The position numbers and the translations under genes are program-made. Source: Pseudomonas sp. ANT_H4 (GTDB lineage: Bacteria > Pseudomonadota > Gammaproteobacteria > Pseudomonadales > Pseudomonadaceae). From it: a DNA stretch of 64,000 nt. The notes under the pieces were generated by a model. The model was not told the DNA's origin and did no database searches. It saw only the letters and a program-made list of their open reading frames with translations. Location of the stretch: positions 1-64,000 of the forward strand of contig NZ_VOBG01000006.1 in assembly GCF_008369295.1 (NCBI RefSeq), written 5' to 3'. This document shows, one piece after another, positions 51,547-61,310 of the stretch. Numbering within the stretch: position 1 is the stretch's first letter; every line of letters starts with the position of its first letter.

Positions 51547-51939
51547 TTGATCCTTGAGGTAGCGGTGATCGTCCTGGCCCTGCTGTGGGTCGGGACACTG
51601 GTTATTTTGCTGCGCTACATGCGCCAGCAACGCGAATTGACCCTGCAACAGGCCGAGCGCGATGCTGTGCGCGACCAGCGCATGCGTGAACTGGCCAAGC
51701 GAGTCGACAACTACCAGCAAAGCGCTGTGCGCGTCGGGGAGGACGTGCACGAGTTGCGTTCAGTGCTGGCGCCATTGCCGGACAAACTGGCTGCGCTTGA
51801 ACAGCGCGATCCGTCGAACCTGTCTTTTGCCCAAGCGGCGAAGTTGGTGGGCATGGGCGCTACGGTCGATGAGCTGACCCAGTCCTGCGGCTTGACCCAG
51901 GCTGAGGCACAGTTGATGAGTAAGTTGCACAAGAGCTGA
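51547..51939 (+). CDS. DUF2802 family membrane-anchored protein
   Basis: A 130-residue protein of the DUF2802 type, conserved at the end of Pseudomonas chemotaxis clusters. The N-terminal TM (ILEVAVIVLALLWVGTLVILLRYM) is followed by a coiled-coil (LTLQQAERDAVRDQRMRELAKRVDNYQ). A short C-terminal helical domain (AAKLVGMGATVDELTQSCGLTQAEAQLMSKLH) looks HTH-like. The start is a TTG directly after the cheW stop, so translation is probably coupled. Function unknown; a link to receptor arrays is inference from position. A strong terminator follows. Confidence 0.85.
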   Translation: MILEVAVIVLALLWVGTLVILLRYMRQQRELTLQQAERDAVRDQRMRELAKRVDNYQQSAVRVGEDVHELRSVLAPLPDKLAALEQRDPSNLSFAQAAKLVGMGATVDELTQSCGLTQAEAQLMSKLHKS

Positions 51940-51952
51940 CGTATCCTGGCCC

Positions 51953-51992
51953 AAAAAAAACCGCTGACCTGACGAAGGCAGCGGTTTTTTTT
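51953..51992 (+). terminator. Terminator after the chemotaxis cluster
   Basis: CCGCTG (51961-51966) pairs with CAGCGG (51979-51984). It has eight A before and eight T after, so it could work in both directions. Confidence 0.88.
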
Positions 51993-52023
51993 GAGGCCTG
52001 CTCAGACTGCTTATTGTGCGGCC

Positions 52024-52196
52024 TACGTAGCCTCGCTAAAGCTCGACAACTGCTACGGTGATTTGTGTAGATATTTCCTTCGTAGCAGCTGTCGAGTAAA
52101 ACGAGGCTGCGTTGGGGGCGACTCGGTGTTGGGGTCTGATCTGATGGCTGTGGTGCGGCTTACGTAGCCTCGCTGGGGCTCGACAACTGTTACGGG
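52024..52196. repeat. Cluster of three REP elements (REPIN plus one extra)
   Basis: Elements at 52024-52058, 52080-52118 and 52160-52196 alternate in orientation (core GTAGCAGCTGTCGAG / CTCGACAACTGCTACG). The part 52080-52196 corresponds, inverted, to the REPIN at 37458-37573. This fills most of the 51940-52252 gap, which has no gene. Confidence 0.8.
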
Positions 52197-52252
52197 ACGT
52201 TTTTCCGTCATGATAAGTAGATATGCAGACGGCCCCGTATACCTGCGCAACC

Positions 52253-52582
52253 TCAATAATCGTCCCCGCGCTCCGTCACATCCCGCTCTACCGGCCTCGC
52301 ATCCGGGTCGTACCCCACCGGGAACTTGCCCTTCAACGTCCAGGCAAACGCAATGATCTCAGCGATGGTGCGGTACAACTCCTCGGGGATGCTGTCGCCC
52401 AACTCCATCCGCGCCAGCAATTTGACCAGTTCGGCATTTTCATAAATCGGTACTTCATTTTCTCGCGCCAACCTGAGGATGGCTTCGGCGAGGGCGTCGT
52501 CGCCCTTGGCGGTCAGGGTTGGCGCGGCTTTGCCGTCGTATTTGAGGGCGATGGCCTGGCGCGGCGGGGTGGGGTTTTTCAT
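52253..52582 (-). CDS. flhX: FlhX: stand-alone FlhB C-terminal domain protein
   Basis: A 109-residue homologue of the FlhB cytoplasmic domain only, without membrane helices. It begins MKNPTPPRQAIALKYD, which aligns with the FlhB cleavage site and what follows (NPTHYAVALKYD). The protein therefore starts essentially where the cleaved FlhB fragment starts, but His is replaced by Pro. The rest (APTLTAKGDDALAEAILRLARENEVPIYENAELVKLLARMELGDSIPEELYRTIAEIIAFAW) matches the FlhB/YscU family. In H. pylori a similar protein can partly replace the FlhB fragment. Its ATG overlaps the stop of the upstream FliK-like gene. Confidence 0.9.
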   Translation of the reverse strand: MKNPTPPRQAIALKYDGKAAPTLTAKGDDALAEAILRLARENEVPIYENAELVKLLARMELGDSIPEELYRTIAEIIAFAWTLKGKFPVGYDPDARPVERDVTERGDDY

Positions 52583-54156
52583 GCGGTTTCATCCACCCAA
52601 CGTTGCTCAAGCCCGGTTTTCGGGCCACGGGGCGGGGTACCGAGGTGGCAGTCGAGGTCGCCGACGTTGAGCCCAGATGACACCAGGCGCTCGCGCAGGC
52701 TGCCCAAGTGGCTTTCGATCAGGCTGGCGGTGAAGGGGCGGGTGGCCCAGAGCTGGCTGGAGAGTTTGCCCTGGGTCAGTTGCGCCTGGACCTGCAACGG
52801 GCCCAAGGGCTCCATGTCAAAGGCCAGTTCCACGCGCCAGAGCATCTTTTTCGCGTCCCGTTCGATCTTGCGTTCGGGCTGTTCTTTGTCTGGCGCCGGT
52901 TCTTCACGCTGGAACTTGACCTGCAAGGGCACGATGTCTTGCAAGGTGCGCATGGGGATTTCCAGTTGCCAGGTGGTTTGCAGCCGCCCATCGGCGGTGG
53001 TGCCGGTTTGTTCCAGGCTCGACAGTTGATGGCTCTGCAAGCGGGAGATGGCGCCGGCGGCCAGGCGCAGCAGGTTTTCCAGGCTGCCTTCGCCCTCCAG
53101 GCGTTGCATCAACCGTTCAGGCAAGGGAAAGCCGCCGGGGGAGGGCTTCGCACCAACCTGGCCGAGGGTGCCCAGCGGGCTGCGTACGAAGCTGGGCAGC
53201 ATTTGGGCCAGCGTGTTGGCCGCCAGGATCGCATTGAGGCTGGTGCTGGCGGGCAGGGCGGGCATCAACTCTGCCACCAGCCGCAGCAGGCTGCCTTTCA
53301 TGTCGAGGGGCGGCACCTGTGGATTTTGTCCCGCCAGTAATTTGGCTTCCAGAAACACGCCGCTGTTCTGTAGCAACTGAGCCAAGGCCTTGGGATTGCT
53401 GACTTGCGCCAAGTCCGGCAACCCGGCCAGTAAACGCTCCACGGCAGCGCGCAGCTCCACCGGCGTGTCGTCGCTGCGGGGCAGGTTTTGCAGGGCCTTG
53501 AGCACGCCCTCCAGGGAGCCCTGGCGGCTCTGCTGGGTGGCGAGTTGTTGGCTGACGGCCAGTTGATCCCGGCGATTGCTCAGGGGCACGAAACTCAAGG
53601 TCTGAGCATCCTGGATCACGGCGCTGAGCAGACTGCCAACCCGTAGCGGCTGCGGGCTTTCGAGGGTCAGGGTCGCGCCGCTCAGGGCATTGTTGAGCAC
53701 CGAGATCAGCGAACGAAAGAGCGCAGGCTGCCCGGCACCCTGGGGCAAGGCCTGGCTGGTCAGCACCTTGGCTTGCAGCAGTGTGCCTACTGGCAATTGG
53801 TTGGTGTCGATGCGGGTGAGGGCGGCGACGTTGGCGCTGAGGGCCTGTTGCAGGCTGATGGCCAGGTCGCCCGATGAGGTCTGGCTCACTGCCACATTGC
53901 TGCCCAGCGGCAGCGGTTGGGTGCTGTTGGCCTGCACTAGGGTTTGTCGGCCGCCTTCCAGGGTCAACTTGAGCAACAGCTGAAAGGCTTCGCCACCTTG
54001 CTTGAGGGCCAGGACCTCGGCGTTCACAGTTTTCCCGGCATCTATCAGCCCGGCCTGGGGCTCCAGCAGTTTCAGCAACTCACCGACCGCCGGGGCAGGG
54101 CGAGGCCCGGCCGGGGCCGCTGGAGGAAGCGTTGGAAGGTTGATGTCACCGGTCAT
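52579..54156 (-). CDS. Second FliK-like hook-length control domain protein
   Basis: A 525-residue protein (start ATG at 54156, giving MTGDINLPTLPPAAPAGPRPAP; an upstream in-frame ATG at 54201 is possible). It is rich in Leu, Gln and Ala with long helical segments. The C-terminal ~110 residues fit a Flg_hook/FliK-C domain (MLWRVELAFDMEPLGPLQVQAQLTQGKLSSQLWATRPFTASLIESHLGSLRERL). It overlaps flhX by 4 nt (ATGA). Pairing a FliK-like protein with a FlhB C-domain suggests a second length-control/switch module. Which substrate it affects is unknown. Confidence 0.85.
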   Translation of the reverse strand: MTGDINLPTLPPAAPAGPRPAPAVGELLKLLEPQAGLIDAGKTVNAEVLALKQGGEAFQLLLKLTLEGGRQTLVQANSTQPLPLGSNVAVSQTSSGDLAISLQQALSANVAALTRIDTNQLPVGTLLQAKVLTSQALPQGAGQPALFRSLISVLNNALSGATLTLESPQPLRVGSLLSAVIQDAQTLSFVPLSNRRDQLAVSQQLATQQSRQGSLEGVLKALQNLPRSDDTPVELRAAVERLLAGLPDLAQVSNPKALAQLLQNSGVFLEAKLLAGQNPQVPPLDMKGSLLRLVAELMPALPASTSLNAILAANTLAQMLPSFVRSPLGTLGQVGAKPSPGGFPLPERLMQRLEGEGSLENLLRLAAGAISRLQSHQLSSLEQTGTTADGRLQTTWQLEIPMRTLQDIVPLQVKFQREEPAPDKEQPERKIERDAKKMLWRVELAFDMEPLGPLQVQAQLTQGKLSSQLWATRPFTASLIESHLGSLRERLVSSGLNVGDLDCHLGTPPRGPKTGLEQRWVDETA

Positions 54157-54353
54157 CGCACGCGCCGTCTCAAGGAAATTGCCCTCTTTAGAGTAGGGCA
54201 TCGCATGTATAATGCCGCCCGTCTTCAAAGAGAGTGTCAAAAACATCACAACTGATTGATCCAACTCTCTAAAACAGGCGGCCAATGCATTTACTCTGCA
54301 TCTCTATAACGGCCGATCCATTGCCGACTTGAACCGTAAAGGCCCGCGATCTC
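54157..54353. promoter_or_regulatory. Divergent region between the FliK-like gene and ccmA
   Basis: The plus strand has a perfect TATAAT (54208-54213) with only a weak -35. The minus strand has TTGACA (54240-54235) without a good -10 at 17 nt. Promoters for both divergent operons must lie here, but the assignment is uncertain. Confidence 0.35.
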
Positions 54354-54989
54354 TTGACCAGCCCTCTTCTAGAAGCCGTAGCGCTCGCTTGTGAACGCGA
54401 CCTGCGGATGCTCTTCGAACACCTCGAACTGCGTCTGGCGGCCGGCGACATGGTGCAGATCAGCGGACCCAACGGCAGCGGCAAGACCAGCCTGTTGCGC
54501 CTGTTGGCCGGGTTGATGGCGCCAACGGCGGGCGAAGTGCGGCTCAACGGCAAACCCTTGGCCGAGCAACGTACAGAGCTGGCCCGCAATCTGTTGTGGA
54601 TTGGCCATGCTGCCGGGATCAAGGACGTGCTGACGCCCGAGGAAAACCTCAGTTGGCTCAGCGCCCTGCATCACCCGGCAACCCGCGAGTCGATCTGGCA
54701 GGCCCTGGCCGCTGTTGGCCTGAAGGGTTTTGAAGATGTTCCCTGTCATACCCTGTCCGCCGGCCAGCAGCGCCGCGTGGCCCTGGCCCGCCTGTATCTG
54801 GACGGCCCGCTGCTGTGGATTCTCGACGAACCCTTCACTGCCCTCGATAAACAGGGCGTGGCGCAACTGGAAGAACACCTGGCCAACCACTGTGAATTGG
54901 GCGGCATGGTGATCCTGACCACCCACCATACGCTGACGCGGATGCCGTCTGGTTACCGTGACCTGGACCTGGGACGGTGGTCGGTATGA
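54354..54989 (+). CDS. ccmA: Heme-handling ABC transporter ATP-binding protein CcmA
   Basis: A 211-residue ATPase of the CcmABCD complex, which releases holo-CcmE. Walker A is GPNGSGKTS (38-46), the signature is [14 protein letters not shown], Walker B is [13 protein letters not shown], and the switch His lies in TTHHTL. It probably starts with TTG at 54354. Its stop overlaps the ccmB ATG by 4 nt. First of nine ccm genes. Confidence 0.95.
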   Translation: MTSPLLEAVALACERDLRMLFEHLELRLAAGDMVQISGPNGSGKTSLLRLLAGLMAPTAGEVRLNGKPLAEQRTELARNLLWIGHAAGIKDVLTPEENLSWLSALHHPATRESIWQALAAVGLKGFEDVPCHTLSAGQQRRVALARLYLDGPLLWILDEPFTALDKQGVAQLEEHLANHCELGGMVILTTHHTLTRMPSGYRDLDLGRWSV

Positions 54990-55654
54990 GGGTCTTCGCC
55001 CTGTTGGTCGCCCGTGAAGCGCGGCTGTTGTGTCGCCGCCCGGCAGAACTGGCCAACCCGCTGGTGTTTTTCGCGATTGTCATTGCCTTGTTCCCGTTGG
55101 CGGTCGGACCCGAGACTAAACTGTTGCAAACCTTGTCTCCGGGACTGGTCTGGGTAGCAGCCCTTTTGTCCGTCCTGCTCTCGCTGGACGGGCTGTTTCG
55201 CAGTGATTTCGAGGATGGTTCCCTAGAACAGTGGGTCCTTTCGTCGCACCCCCTGCCTCTTCTGGTTCTGGCCAAGGTACTGGCACACTGGGCGTTTTCC
55301 GGCCTGGCGTTGGTTTTGCTCGCGCCACTGCTGGCGATGATGCTGGGATTGCCCGCCGAGTGCCTGCCGGTGTTGCTCATGTCATTGTTGCTTGGCACGC
55401 CGGTATTGAGTCTTTTGGGAGCCGTCGGTGCGGCATTGACCGTCGGCCTGAAACGGGGAGGCCTGCTGCTGGCCCTGCTGATTTTACCTTTGTATATCCC
55501 GGTGTTGATCCTGGGCAGCGGTGCTTTGCAAGCTGCGCTCATGGGCATGCCGGCAACCGGTTACCTCTTGTGGCTTGGTAGCCTGACCGCCCTGGCGGTA
55601 ACCCTGACACCTTTTGCTATAGCCGCCGGCCTGAAAATAAGCGTCGGCGAATAA
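54986..55654 (+). CDS. ccmB: Heme exporter membrane protein CcmB
   Basis: A 222-residue polytopic membrane protein with six predicted helices ([80 protein letters not shown]). It is the membrane partner of CcmA. The family block [27 protein letters not shown] is present. It is coupled to ccmA by an ATGA overlap. Confidence 0.95.
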   Translation: MRVFALLVAREARLLCRRPAELANPLVFFAIVIALFPLAVGPETKLLQTLSPGLVWVAALLSVLLSLDGLFRSDFEDGSLEQWVLSSHPLPLLVLAKVLAHWAFSGLALVLLAPLLAMMLGLPAECLPVLLMSLLLGTPVLSLLGAVGAALTVGLKRGGLLLALLILPLYIPVLILGSGALQAALMGMPATGYLLWLGSLTALAVTLTPFAIAAGLKISVGE

Positions 55655-55720
55655 TGAGGTCTGGCTAATATTTAGCCAGTAAAGACCCTTGGCTTCTTGC
55701 ACTGCCTTGAAGCAACCGTG

Positions 55721-56488
55721 ATGGACACAGCAATGAACTGGATCTGGTTTCACAAGCTCGGCTCGCCCAAGTGGTTCTATGGCATCAGTGGCAAAATGCT
55801 GCCATGGCTCAGCGTCGCCGCCGTTTTGCTCATTGGCACCGGCCTGGTCTGGGGCCTGGCCTTCGCGCCGCCGGACTACCAGCAAGGCAACAGCTTTCGC
55901 ATCATCTACATTCATGTTCCTGCCGCGATGCTGGCCCAGTCCTGCTATGTGATGCTAGCGGTGTGCGGTATTGTCGGCCTGGTGTGGAAGATGAAACTGG
56001 CCGACGTCGCCCTGCAATGCGCTGCGCCCATCGGCGCCTGGATGACCGCCGTGGCGCTAGTCACCGGAGCGATCTGGGGCAAACCGACCTGGGGCTCGTG
56101 GTGGGTGTGGGATGCTCGACTAACGTCCATGCTGATCCTGCTGTTTCTGTACTTCGGTCTTATTGCGCTGGGCAACGCCATCAGCAATCGTGACAGCGCC
56201 GCCAAGGCCTGCGCGGTGCTGGCGATTGTTGGCGTGATCAATATCCCGATCATCAAGTATTCGGTGGAGTGGTGGAACACCCTGCACCAGGGCGCTACCT
56301 TCACCCTTACCGAAAAGCCGGCGATGCCTGTGGAAATGTGGGCACCTTTGCTGCTGATGCTGCTGGGTTTCTACTGCTTTTTCGGCGCCGTGCTGCTGAT
56401 GCGCATGCGCCTGGAAGTGCTCAAGCGTGAACCCCGCGCCAGTTGGGTCAAGGCCCATGTACAAAATAGCCTGGGAGCCCGTGGATGA
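55721..56488 (+). CDS. ccmC: Heme-binding cytochrome c maturation protein CcmC
   Basis: A 255-residue six-helix membrane protein that loads heme onto CcmE. The tryptophan-rich WWD motif is present ([23 protein letters not shown]), with flanking heme-ligand His residues ([26 protein letters not shown]). The start is ATG at 55721 or at 55733 ([17 protein letters not shown]), and neither has a strong RBS. It overlaps ccmD by 4 nt. Confidence 0.95.
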   Translation: MDTAMNWIWFHKLGSPKWFYGISGKMLPWLSVAAVLLIGTGLVWGLAFAPPDYQQGNSFRIIYIHVPAAMLAQSCYVMLAVCGIVGLVWKMKLADVALQCAAPIGAWMTAVALVTGAIWGKPTWGSWWVWDARLTSMLILLFLYFGLIALGNAISNRDSAAKACAVLAIVGVINIPIIKYSVEWWNTLHQGATFTLTEKPAMPVEMWAPLLLMLLGFYCFFGAVLLMRMRLEVLKREPRASWVKAHVQNSLGARG

Positions 56489-56661
56489 GTTTCGCCTCTT
56501 TCAGTGAATTTCTCGCCATGGGCCATCACGGCCTGTATGTCTGGACGGCCTATGGCATCTGCCTGGCGGTTCTGGCCCTCAACGTCGTCGCGCCGATCCT
56601 GGCCCGCAAGCGTTACCTGCAACAAGAGGCGCGTCGTCTGCGCCGGGAGACCGATAAGTGA
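56485..56661 (+). CDS. ccmD: Small heme-exporter subunit CcmD
   Basis: A 58-residue protein starting at the ATG overlapping the ccmC stop and ending at a TGA overlapping the ccmE GTG. The sequence begins [20 protein letters not shown], followed by one TM ([18 protein letters not shown]) and a basic tail ([19 protein letters not shown]). This is the typical CcmD layout. It stabilises the CcmABC-CcmE complex. Confidence 0.95.
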   Translation: MSFASFSEFLAMGHHGLYVWTAYGICLAVLALNVVAPILARKRYLQQEARRLRRETDK

Positions 56662-57113
56662 AACCGCTGCGTAGAAAGCGTCTTTTGATCATCCTTGCCA
56701 TTCTGGTAGGCGTCGGCGCTGCCGTCGGCCTGGCCCTGAGTGCCTTGCAGCAGAATATCAATCTGTTCTACACCCCGACCCAGATTGCCAACGGCGAAGC
56801 GCCGCAGGACACCCGCATCCGCGCCGGTGGCATGGTCGAGGCCGGCTCCCTGAAACGTACTGGCGACTCCCTGGACGTCCAGTTCGTGGTCACCGACTTC
56901 AATAAGTCTGTAACCATCACCTACCGCGGCATCCTCCCGGACCTGTTCCGCGAAGGCCAGGGCATCGTTGCCCTGGGCAAGCTCAACGCCGACGGCGTGG
57001 TGGTGGCCGATGAAGTGCTGGCCAAGCACGATGAAAAGTACATGCCGCCGGAAGTGACCAAAGCGTTGAAAGACAGCGGTCAATCGGCCCCAACCCCTGC
57101 CAAGGAGGGCTAA
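56658..57113 (+). CDS. ccmE: Periplasmic heme chaperone CcmE
   Basis: A 151-residue heme chaperone with an N-terminal membrane anchor ([22 protein letters not shown]) and an OB-fold. The covalent heme site His124 and ligand Tyr128 are in [13 protein letters not shown]. It starts GTG at 56658 overlapping the ccmD stop and precedes ccmF by 3 nt. Confidence 0.96.
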   Translation: MKPLRRKRLLIILAILVGVGAAVGLALSALQQNINLFYTPTQIANGEAPQDTRIRAGGMVEAGSLKRTGDSLDVQFVVTDFNKSVTITYRGILPDLFREGQGIVALGKLNADGVVVADEVLAKHDEKYMPPEVTKALKDSGQSAPTPAKEG

Positions 57114-57116
57114 GCG

Positions 57117-59105
57117 ATGACGTCAGCACTTTATATTCCAGAGCTGGGCCAACTGGCGATGATCCTCGCCCTGTGCTTCGCCGTGGTTCAGGCCATCGTC
57201 CCGTTGCTGGGCGCCTGGCGCGGTGATCGTCTGTGGATGAGCCTGGCCCAGCCAGCCGCCTGGGGCCAGTTCGCCTTTCTCGCCTTTGCCTTTGGCTGCC
57301 TGACCTACGCGTTCATGACTGACGACTTTTCTGTCGCCTACGTCGCCAGTAACTCCAACACCGCCTTGCCCTGGTACTACAAGTTCAGCGCTGTGTGGGG
57401 TGCCCACGAAGGCTCTCTGCTGCTGTGGGCACTGATCCTCGGCGGCTGGACCTTTGCCGTGTCGATATTCTCCCGGCAGTTGCCCCAAGTGATGCTGGCC
57501 CGGGTGCTGGCGGTGATGGGCATGATCAGCATCGGCTTCCTGCTGTTTTTGATCATGACCTCTAACCCGTTCACGCGACTCCTGCCGCAAATTCCGACGA
57601 ACGGGAACGACCTCAACCCGCTGTTGCAAGACATCGGCCTGATCGTCCATCCGCCGATGCTCTACATGGGTTATGTCGGTTTCTCTGTGGCCTTCGCCTT
57701 CGCCATTGCCGCACTCTTGGGCGGGCGTCTCGATGCAGCCTGGGCGCGCTGGTCGCGGCCATGGACCATCGTCGCCTGGGCCTTCCTCGGCATCGGCATT
57801 ACGCTGGGCTCCTGGTGGGCCTACTACGAACTCGGCTGGGGCGGCTGGTGGTTCTGGGACCCGGTGGAAAACGCGTCCTTCATGCCCTGGCTGGTGGGCA
57901 CGGCGCTGATTCACTCGTTGGCCGTCACTGAAAAACGTGGCGTATTCAAGAGCTGGACCGTGTTGCTGGCCATTGCCGCGTTCTCCCTGAGCTTGCTGGG
58001 GACTTTCCTGGTGCGTTCCGGTGTGCTGACCTCCGTCCACGCTTTCGCATCCGATCCCGAGCGCGGCGTGTTCATCTTGATCTTCCTGCTGTTCGTGGTC
58101 GGCGGCTCATTGACCCTGTTTGCCCTGCGCGCGCCGGTGGTCAAGAGCCACGTTGGCTTCAACCTCTGGTCGCGGGAAACCCTATTGCTAGGCAACAACC
58201 TGGTGCTGGTGGTAGCAGCATCGATGATCCTGCTGGGCACCCTGTACCCGCTGGTGCTCGACGCCCTGACCGGCGCCAAGCTGTCCGTCGGCCCGCCGTA
58301 CTTCAACGCGTTGTTCATCCCGTTGATGGGCCTGCTGATGGTGGTGATGGCGGTCGGCATGCTGGTGCGCTGGAAAGACACCCCAGTGAAATGGCTGGTG
58401 GGCATGTTGACCCCGGTGCTGCTGGGCAGCGCCGCGCTGGCAGTGGTGGCCGGGATTGCCTACGGCGACTTCAACTGGGCGGTACTGGCGACCTTCATGC
58501 TCGCCGCCTGGGTATTGCTGGCCGGCGTACGCGACATTTTCGACAAGACCCGCCACAAAGGCCTGATCAAAGGCTTGCCAAGCTTGACCCGCAGCTACTG
58601 GGGCATGCAGGTCGCGCACATTGGCATCGCCGTTTGCGCCCTGGGCGTGGTGTTGTCCAGCCAGAACAGTGCCGAGCGCGACCTGCGCCTGGCGCCGGGC
58701 GAATCCATGGACCTGGGCGGTTACCAGTTTGTCTTCGAGGGTGCCAAGCACTTCGAAGGGCCAAACTTCACCTCCGATAAGGGCACCGTGCGCGTCATTC
58801 GCAACGGCAAGGAAATTTCGGTACTGCACCCGGAAAAACGCTTGTACACCGTGCAAAATTCGGTGATGACCGAGGCAGGGATCGACGTCGGATTCACCCG
58901 TGACCTCTACGTCGCCCTGGGCGAGCCGTTGGGCGATGGCGCCTGGGCCGTGCGGGTCCACGTCAAACCGTTCGTGCGCTGGATCTGGTTCGGCGCCCTG
59001 CTCACCGGGATCGGTGGCTTGCTGGCAGCGATGGACCGGCGTTACCGAGTCAAGGTCAAGAGCCAGGTGCGTGAAGCTCTTGGTATGCAGGGAGCAGCAG
59101 TATGA
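57117..59105 (+). CDS. ccmF: Cytochrome c heme lyase subunit CcmF
   Basis: A 662-residue polytopic membrane protein that, with CcmH and CcmI, ligates heme to apocytochrome c. The WWD domain is clear (YYELGWGGWWFWDPVENASFMPWL), along with ligand histidines (GAHEGSLLLW; IVHPPMLYMGYVG; TSVHAFASDP). The C-terminal periplasmic domain begins near RDLRLAPGESMDLGGY. Normal length. It overlaps ccmG by 4 nt. Confidence 0.97.
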   Translation: MTSALYIPELGQLAMILALCFAVVQAIVPLLGAWRGDRLWMSLAQPAAWGQFAFLAFAFGCLTYAFMTDDFSVAYVASNSNTALPWYYKFSAVWGAHEGSLLLWALILGGWTFAVSIFSRQLPQVMLARVLAVMGMISIGFLLFLIMTSNPFTRLLPQIPTNGNDLNPLLQDIGLIVHPPMLYMGYVGFSVAFAFAIAALLGGRLDAAWARWSRPWTIVAWAFLGIGITLGSWWAYYELGWGGWWFWDPVENASFMPWLVGTALIHSLAVTEKRGVFKSWTVLLAIAAFSLSLLGTFLVRSGVLTSVHAFASDPERGVFILIFLLFVVGGSLTLFALRAPVVKSHVGFNLWSRETLLLGNNLVLVVAASMILLGTLYPLVLDALTGAKLSVGPPYFNALFIPLMGLLMVVMAVGMLVRWKDTPVKWLVGMLTPVLLGSAALAVVAGIAYGDFNWAVLATFMLAAWVLLAGVRDIFDKTRHKGLIKGLPSLTRSYWGMQVAHIGIAVCALGVVLSSQNSAERDLRLAPGESMDLGGYQFVFEGAKHFEGPNFTSDKGTVRVIRNGKEISVLHPEKRLYTVQNSVMTEAGIDVGFTRDLYVALGEPLGDGAWAVRVHVKPFVRWIWFGALLTGIGGLLAAMDRRYRVKVKSQVREALGMQGAAV

Positions 59106-59638
59106 AGCGTTGGTTGATGGTGTTGCCGCTGGCAGTGTTCCTGCTGGTGGCGGTGTTCCTGTATCGCGGGCTGTATCTGGACCCGACCGAGTTGCCTTCG
59201 GCGATGATCGGCAAGCCGTTCCCGGTGTTCTCGTTGCCTACGGTGCAGGGCGACAAAACCCTGACCCAGGCCGACCTGGTCGGCAAGCCGGCGCTGGTCA
59301 ATGTCTGGGCCACCTGGTGCATTTCCTGTCGTGTCGAGCACCCGGTGCTGAACAAACTGGCCGAGCAGGGCGTGGTGATCTACGGCGTCAACTACAAGGA
59401 TGACAACGCGGCGGCCCTGAAGTGGTTGGCAGAGTTCCACAATCCGTACCAGATGGATATACGCGACGAAGATGGCAATCTCGGCTTGAACCTCGGCGTC
59501 TACGGTGCCCCGGAAACCTTCTTCATCGACGCCAAGGGCGTGATCCGTGACAAGTTCGTCGGCGTGATCGACGAAGTGGTCTGGCGCGAACAACTGGCCG
59601 CCAAATACCAGGCGCTGGTGGATGAGGCTAAGCCATGA
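59102..59638 (+). CDS. ccmG: Thiol:disulfide interchange protein CcmG (DsbE)
   Basis: A 178-residue membrane-anchored thioredoxin-like protein. The N-terminal anchor is WLMVLPLAVFLLVAVFLYRG. The active site is Cys73-Ile-Ser-Cys76 in VNVWATWCISCRVEHP, with GVNYKDD and the cis-Pro segment YGAPETFFID. It keeps apocytochrome Cys residues reduced. It overlaps ccmH. Confidence 0.96.
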   Translation: MKRWLMVLPLAVFLLVAVFLYRGLYLDPTELPSAMIGKPFPVFSLPTVQGDKTLTQADLVGKPALVNVWATWCISCRVEHPVLNKLAEQGVVIYGVNYKDDNAAALKWLAEFHNPYQMDIRDEDGNLGLNLGVYGAPETFFIDAKGVIRDKFVGVIDEVVWREQLAAKYQALVDEAKP

Positions 59639-60108
59639 AGCGTTGGTTAGCCGCTGCTGTATTGGGCTTGAGCATGGCCGGCGTGGCCCACGCAGCCATC
59701 GATACCTACGAATTTGCCAAGGACGGCGACCGCGAGCGCTTTCGCGAACTGACCAAGGAACTGCGCTGCCCCAAGTGCCAGAACCAGGACATCGCCGACT
59801 CCAACGCGCCAATCGCTGCCGACCTGCGCAAAGAGATCTTCCGCATGCTCGGCGAGGGCAAGGACAATCAGCAGATCATCGACTTCATGGTCGACCGCTA
59901 CGGTGAGTTCGTGCGTTACAGGCCGGCCCTCACCGGCAAGACCGCGCTGCTCTGGTTCGGCCCTGCCGGGCTGTTGCTGGGCGGGCTGGTGATCATTGCC
60001 GTGATCATCCGCCGCCGTCGCGCCGCCCCGGCCAAAGGGTCGGACACGCTTTCCGTCGATGAGCGTCAACGCCTCGACCAACTGCTGGACAAAAAAACTG
60101 ATGATTGA
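59635..60108 (+). CDS. ccmH: Cytochrome c maturation thiol-reductase CcmH
   Basis: A 157-residue protein with a signal peptide ([16 protein letters not shown]), the CXXC motif Cys45-Pro-Lys-Cys48 ([23 protein letters not shown]) and a C-terminal TM ([21 protein letters not shown]). It reduces the heme-binding Cys pair of apocytochrome c. In Pseudomonas the longer enterobacterial CcmH is split into CcmH and CcmI, as here. It overlaps ccmI by 8 nt. Confidence 0.95.
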   Translation: MKRWLAAAVLGLSMAGVAHAAIDTYEFAKDGDRERFRELTKELRCPKCQNQDIADSNAPIAADLRKEIFRMLGEGKDNQQIIDFMVDRYGEFVRYRPALTGKTALLWFGPAGLLLGGLVIIAVIIRRRRAAPAKGSDTLSVDERQRLDQLLDKKTDD

Positions 60109-61294
60109 TTTCTGGCTCGCAGCAGGTCTGTTGCTTTTGGTTGCCTTGAGCTTCCTGTTGATCCCGGTTTTGCGCGGCCGCCGTGCCCAGCGTGAAGAGG
60201 ACCGTACTGCGCTGAACGTGGCGCTCTATCAGGAACGCGTAGCGGAACTGCAAACTCAGCAGGACGAAGGTGTGCTCAATGCGGCGCAACTGGATACCGG
60301 TCGCGCTGAAGCTGCCCGTGAGTTGCTGGCGGATACCGAGGGCGTGGAAAAGCCTCGGGAATCGCGTCTGGGCAAGCCGTTGCCGTTGTTGGCCGCTTTT
60401 CTCGTGCCGGTGTTGGGCGTTGCGCTGTACTTGCATTACGGCGCCAGCGACAAGGTGGAACTGACCCGCGAATTTTCCCAGCCACCGGTGTCCATGGAAG
60501 ACATGATCCAGCGCCTGGAGCGGGCTGCCGAAGCGCAGCCGGATTCGCCGGAAGGCTTGTACTTCCTCGGCCGCGCCTACATGGCCCAGGACCGTTCGGC
60601 AGATGCCGCGAAAGTCTTCGAACGTACCGTCGCATTGGCGGGCCGTCAGCCGGAATTGCTGGGGCAATGGGCTCAGGCGCAGTACTTTGCCGACAACAAA
60701 CAATGGTCGCCCAAGATTCAGGCCTTGACCGATGAAGCGTTGAAGCTGGATCCGAAGGAAGTCACCAGCCTCGGCCTGCTCGGTATCGCCGCCTTTGAAG
60801 GCCAGCGTTATCAGGAGGCGATGGATTACTGGAACCGCCTGCTGGCCCAACTGCCACCGCAAGACAACTCCCGTGCGGCGCTGCAAGGTGGGATTGATCG
60901 CGCGGCGCAGAAGTTGAAAGAGGGCGGCGGGGCCGTGGCACCGGTCAAGGTTGGCGCGGTGCTCAAGGTTCGCGTCGATCTATCTGCTGATGTGAAGGCC
61001 AAGGCCTTGCCGGGCGACAGCGTGTTCATCTTCGCCCGCGCCGTCAAAGGCCCGCCTGCGCCATTGGCCGCCAAGCGTGTCACCGTGGCCGACCTGCCGA
61101 TCACCGTCGAACTGGGCGACGCCGACGCGATGATGCCGCAGTTGAAACTGTCCAACTTTCCCGAAGTCCAACTGGTTGCGCGCATCTCCCGGGCCGGTCA
61201 ACCGACTGCCGGCGAGTGGATCGGCCGCAGCCAACCCTTGGCCAGCAGCACCACGGCGACGCAGCAGTTGACCATCGACAGTCCGGATAAGTAA
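60101..61294 (+). CDS. ccmI: Apocytochrome c chaperone CcmI
   Basis: A 397-residue membrane protein with two TMs ([38 protein letters not shown]) separated by a cytoplasmic loop. TPR-like repeats follow at about 120-270 ([52 protein letters not shown]). A C-terminal beta-rich domain occupies about 290-390. It presents apocytochrome c to CcmF/CcmH. Last gene of the ccm operon. Confidence 0.94.
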   Translation: MIDFWLAAGLLLLVALSFLLIPVLRGRRAQREEDRTALNVALYQERVAELQTQQDEGVLNAAQLDTGRAEAARELLADTEGVEKPRESRLGKPLPLLAAFLVPVLGVALYLHYGASDKVELTREFSQPPVSMEDMIQRLERAAEAQPDSPEGLYFLGRAYMAQDRSADAAKVFERTVALAGRQPELLGQWAQAQYFADNKQWSPKIQALTDEALKLDPKEVTSLGLLGIAAFEGQRYQEAMDYWNRLLAQLPPQDNSRAALQGGIDRAAQKLKEGGGAVAPVKVGAVLKVRVDLSADVKAKALPGDSVFIFARAVKGPPAPLAAKRVTVADLPITVELGDADAMMPQLKLSNFPEVQLVARISRAGQPTAGEWIGRSQPLASSTTATQQLTIDSPDK

Positions 61295-61310
61295 TTTCGA
61301 GGAAACGCCC

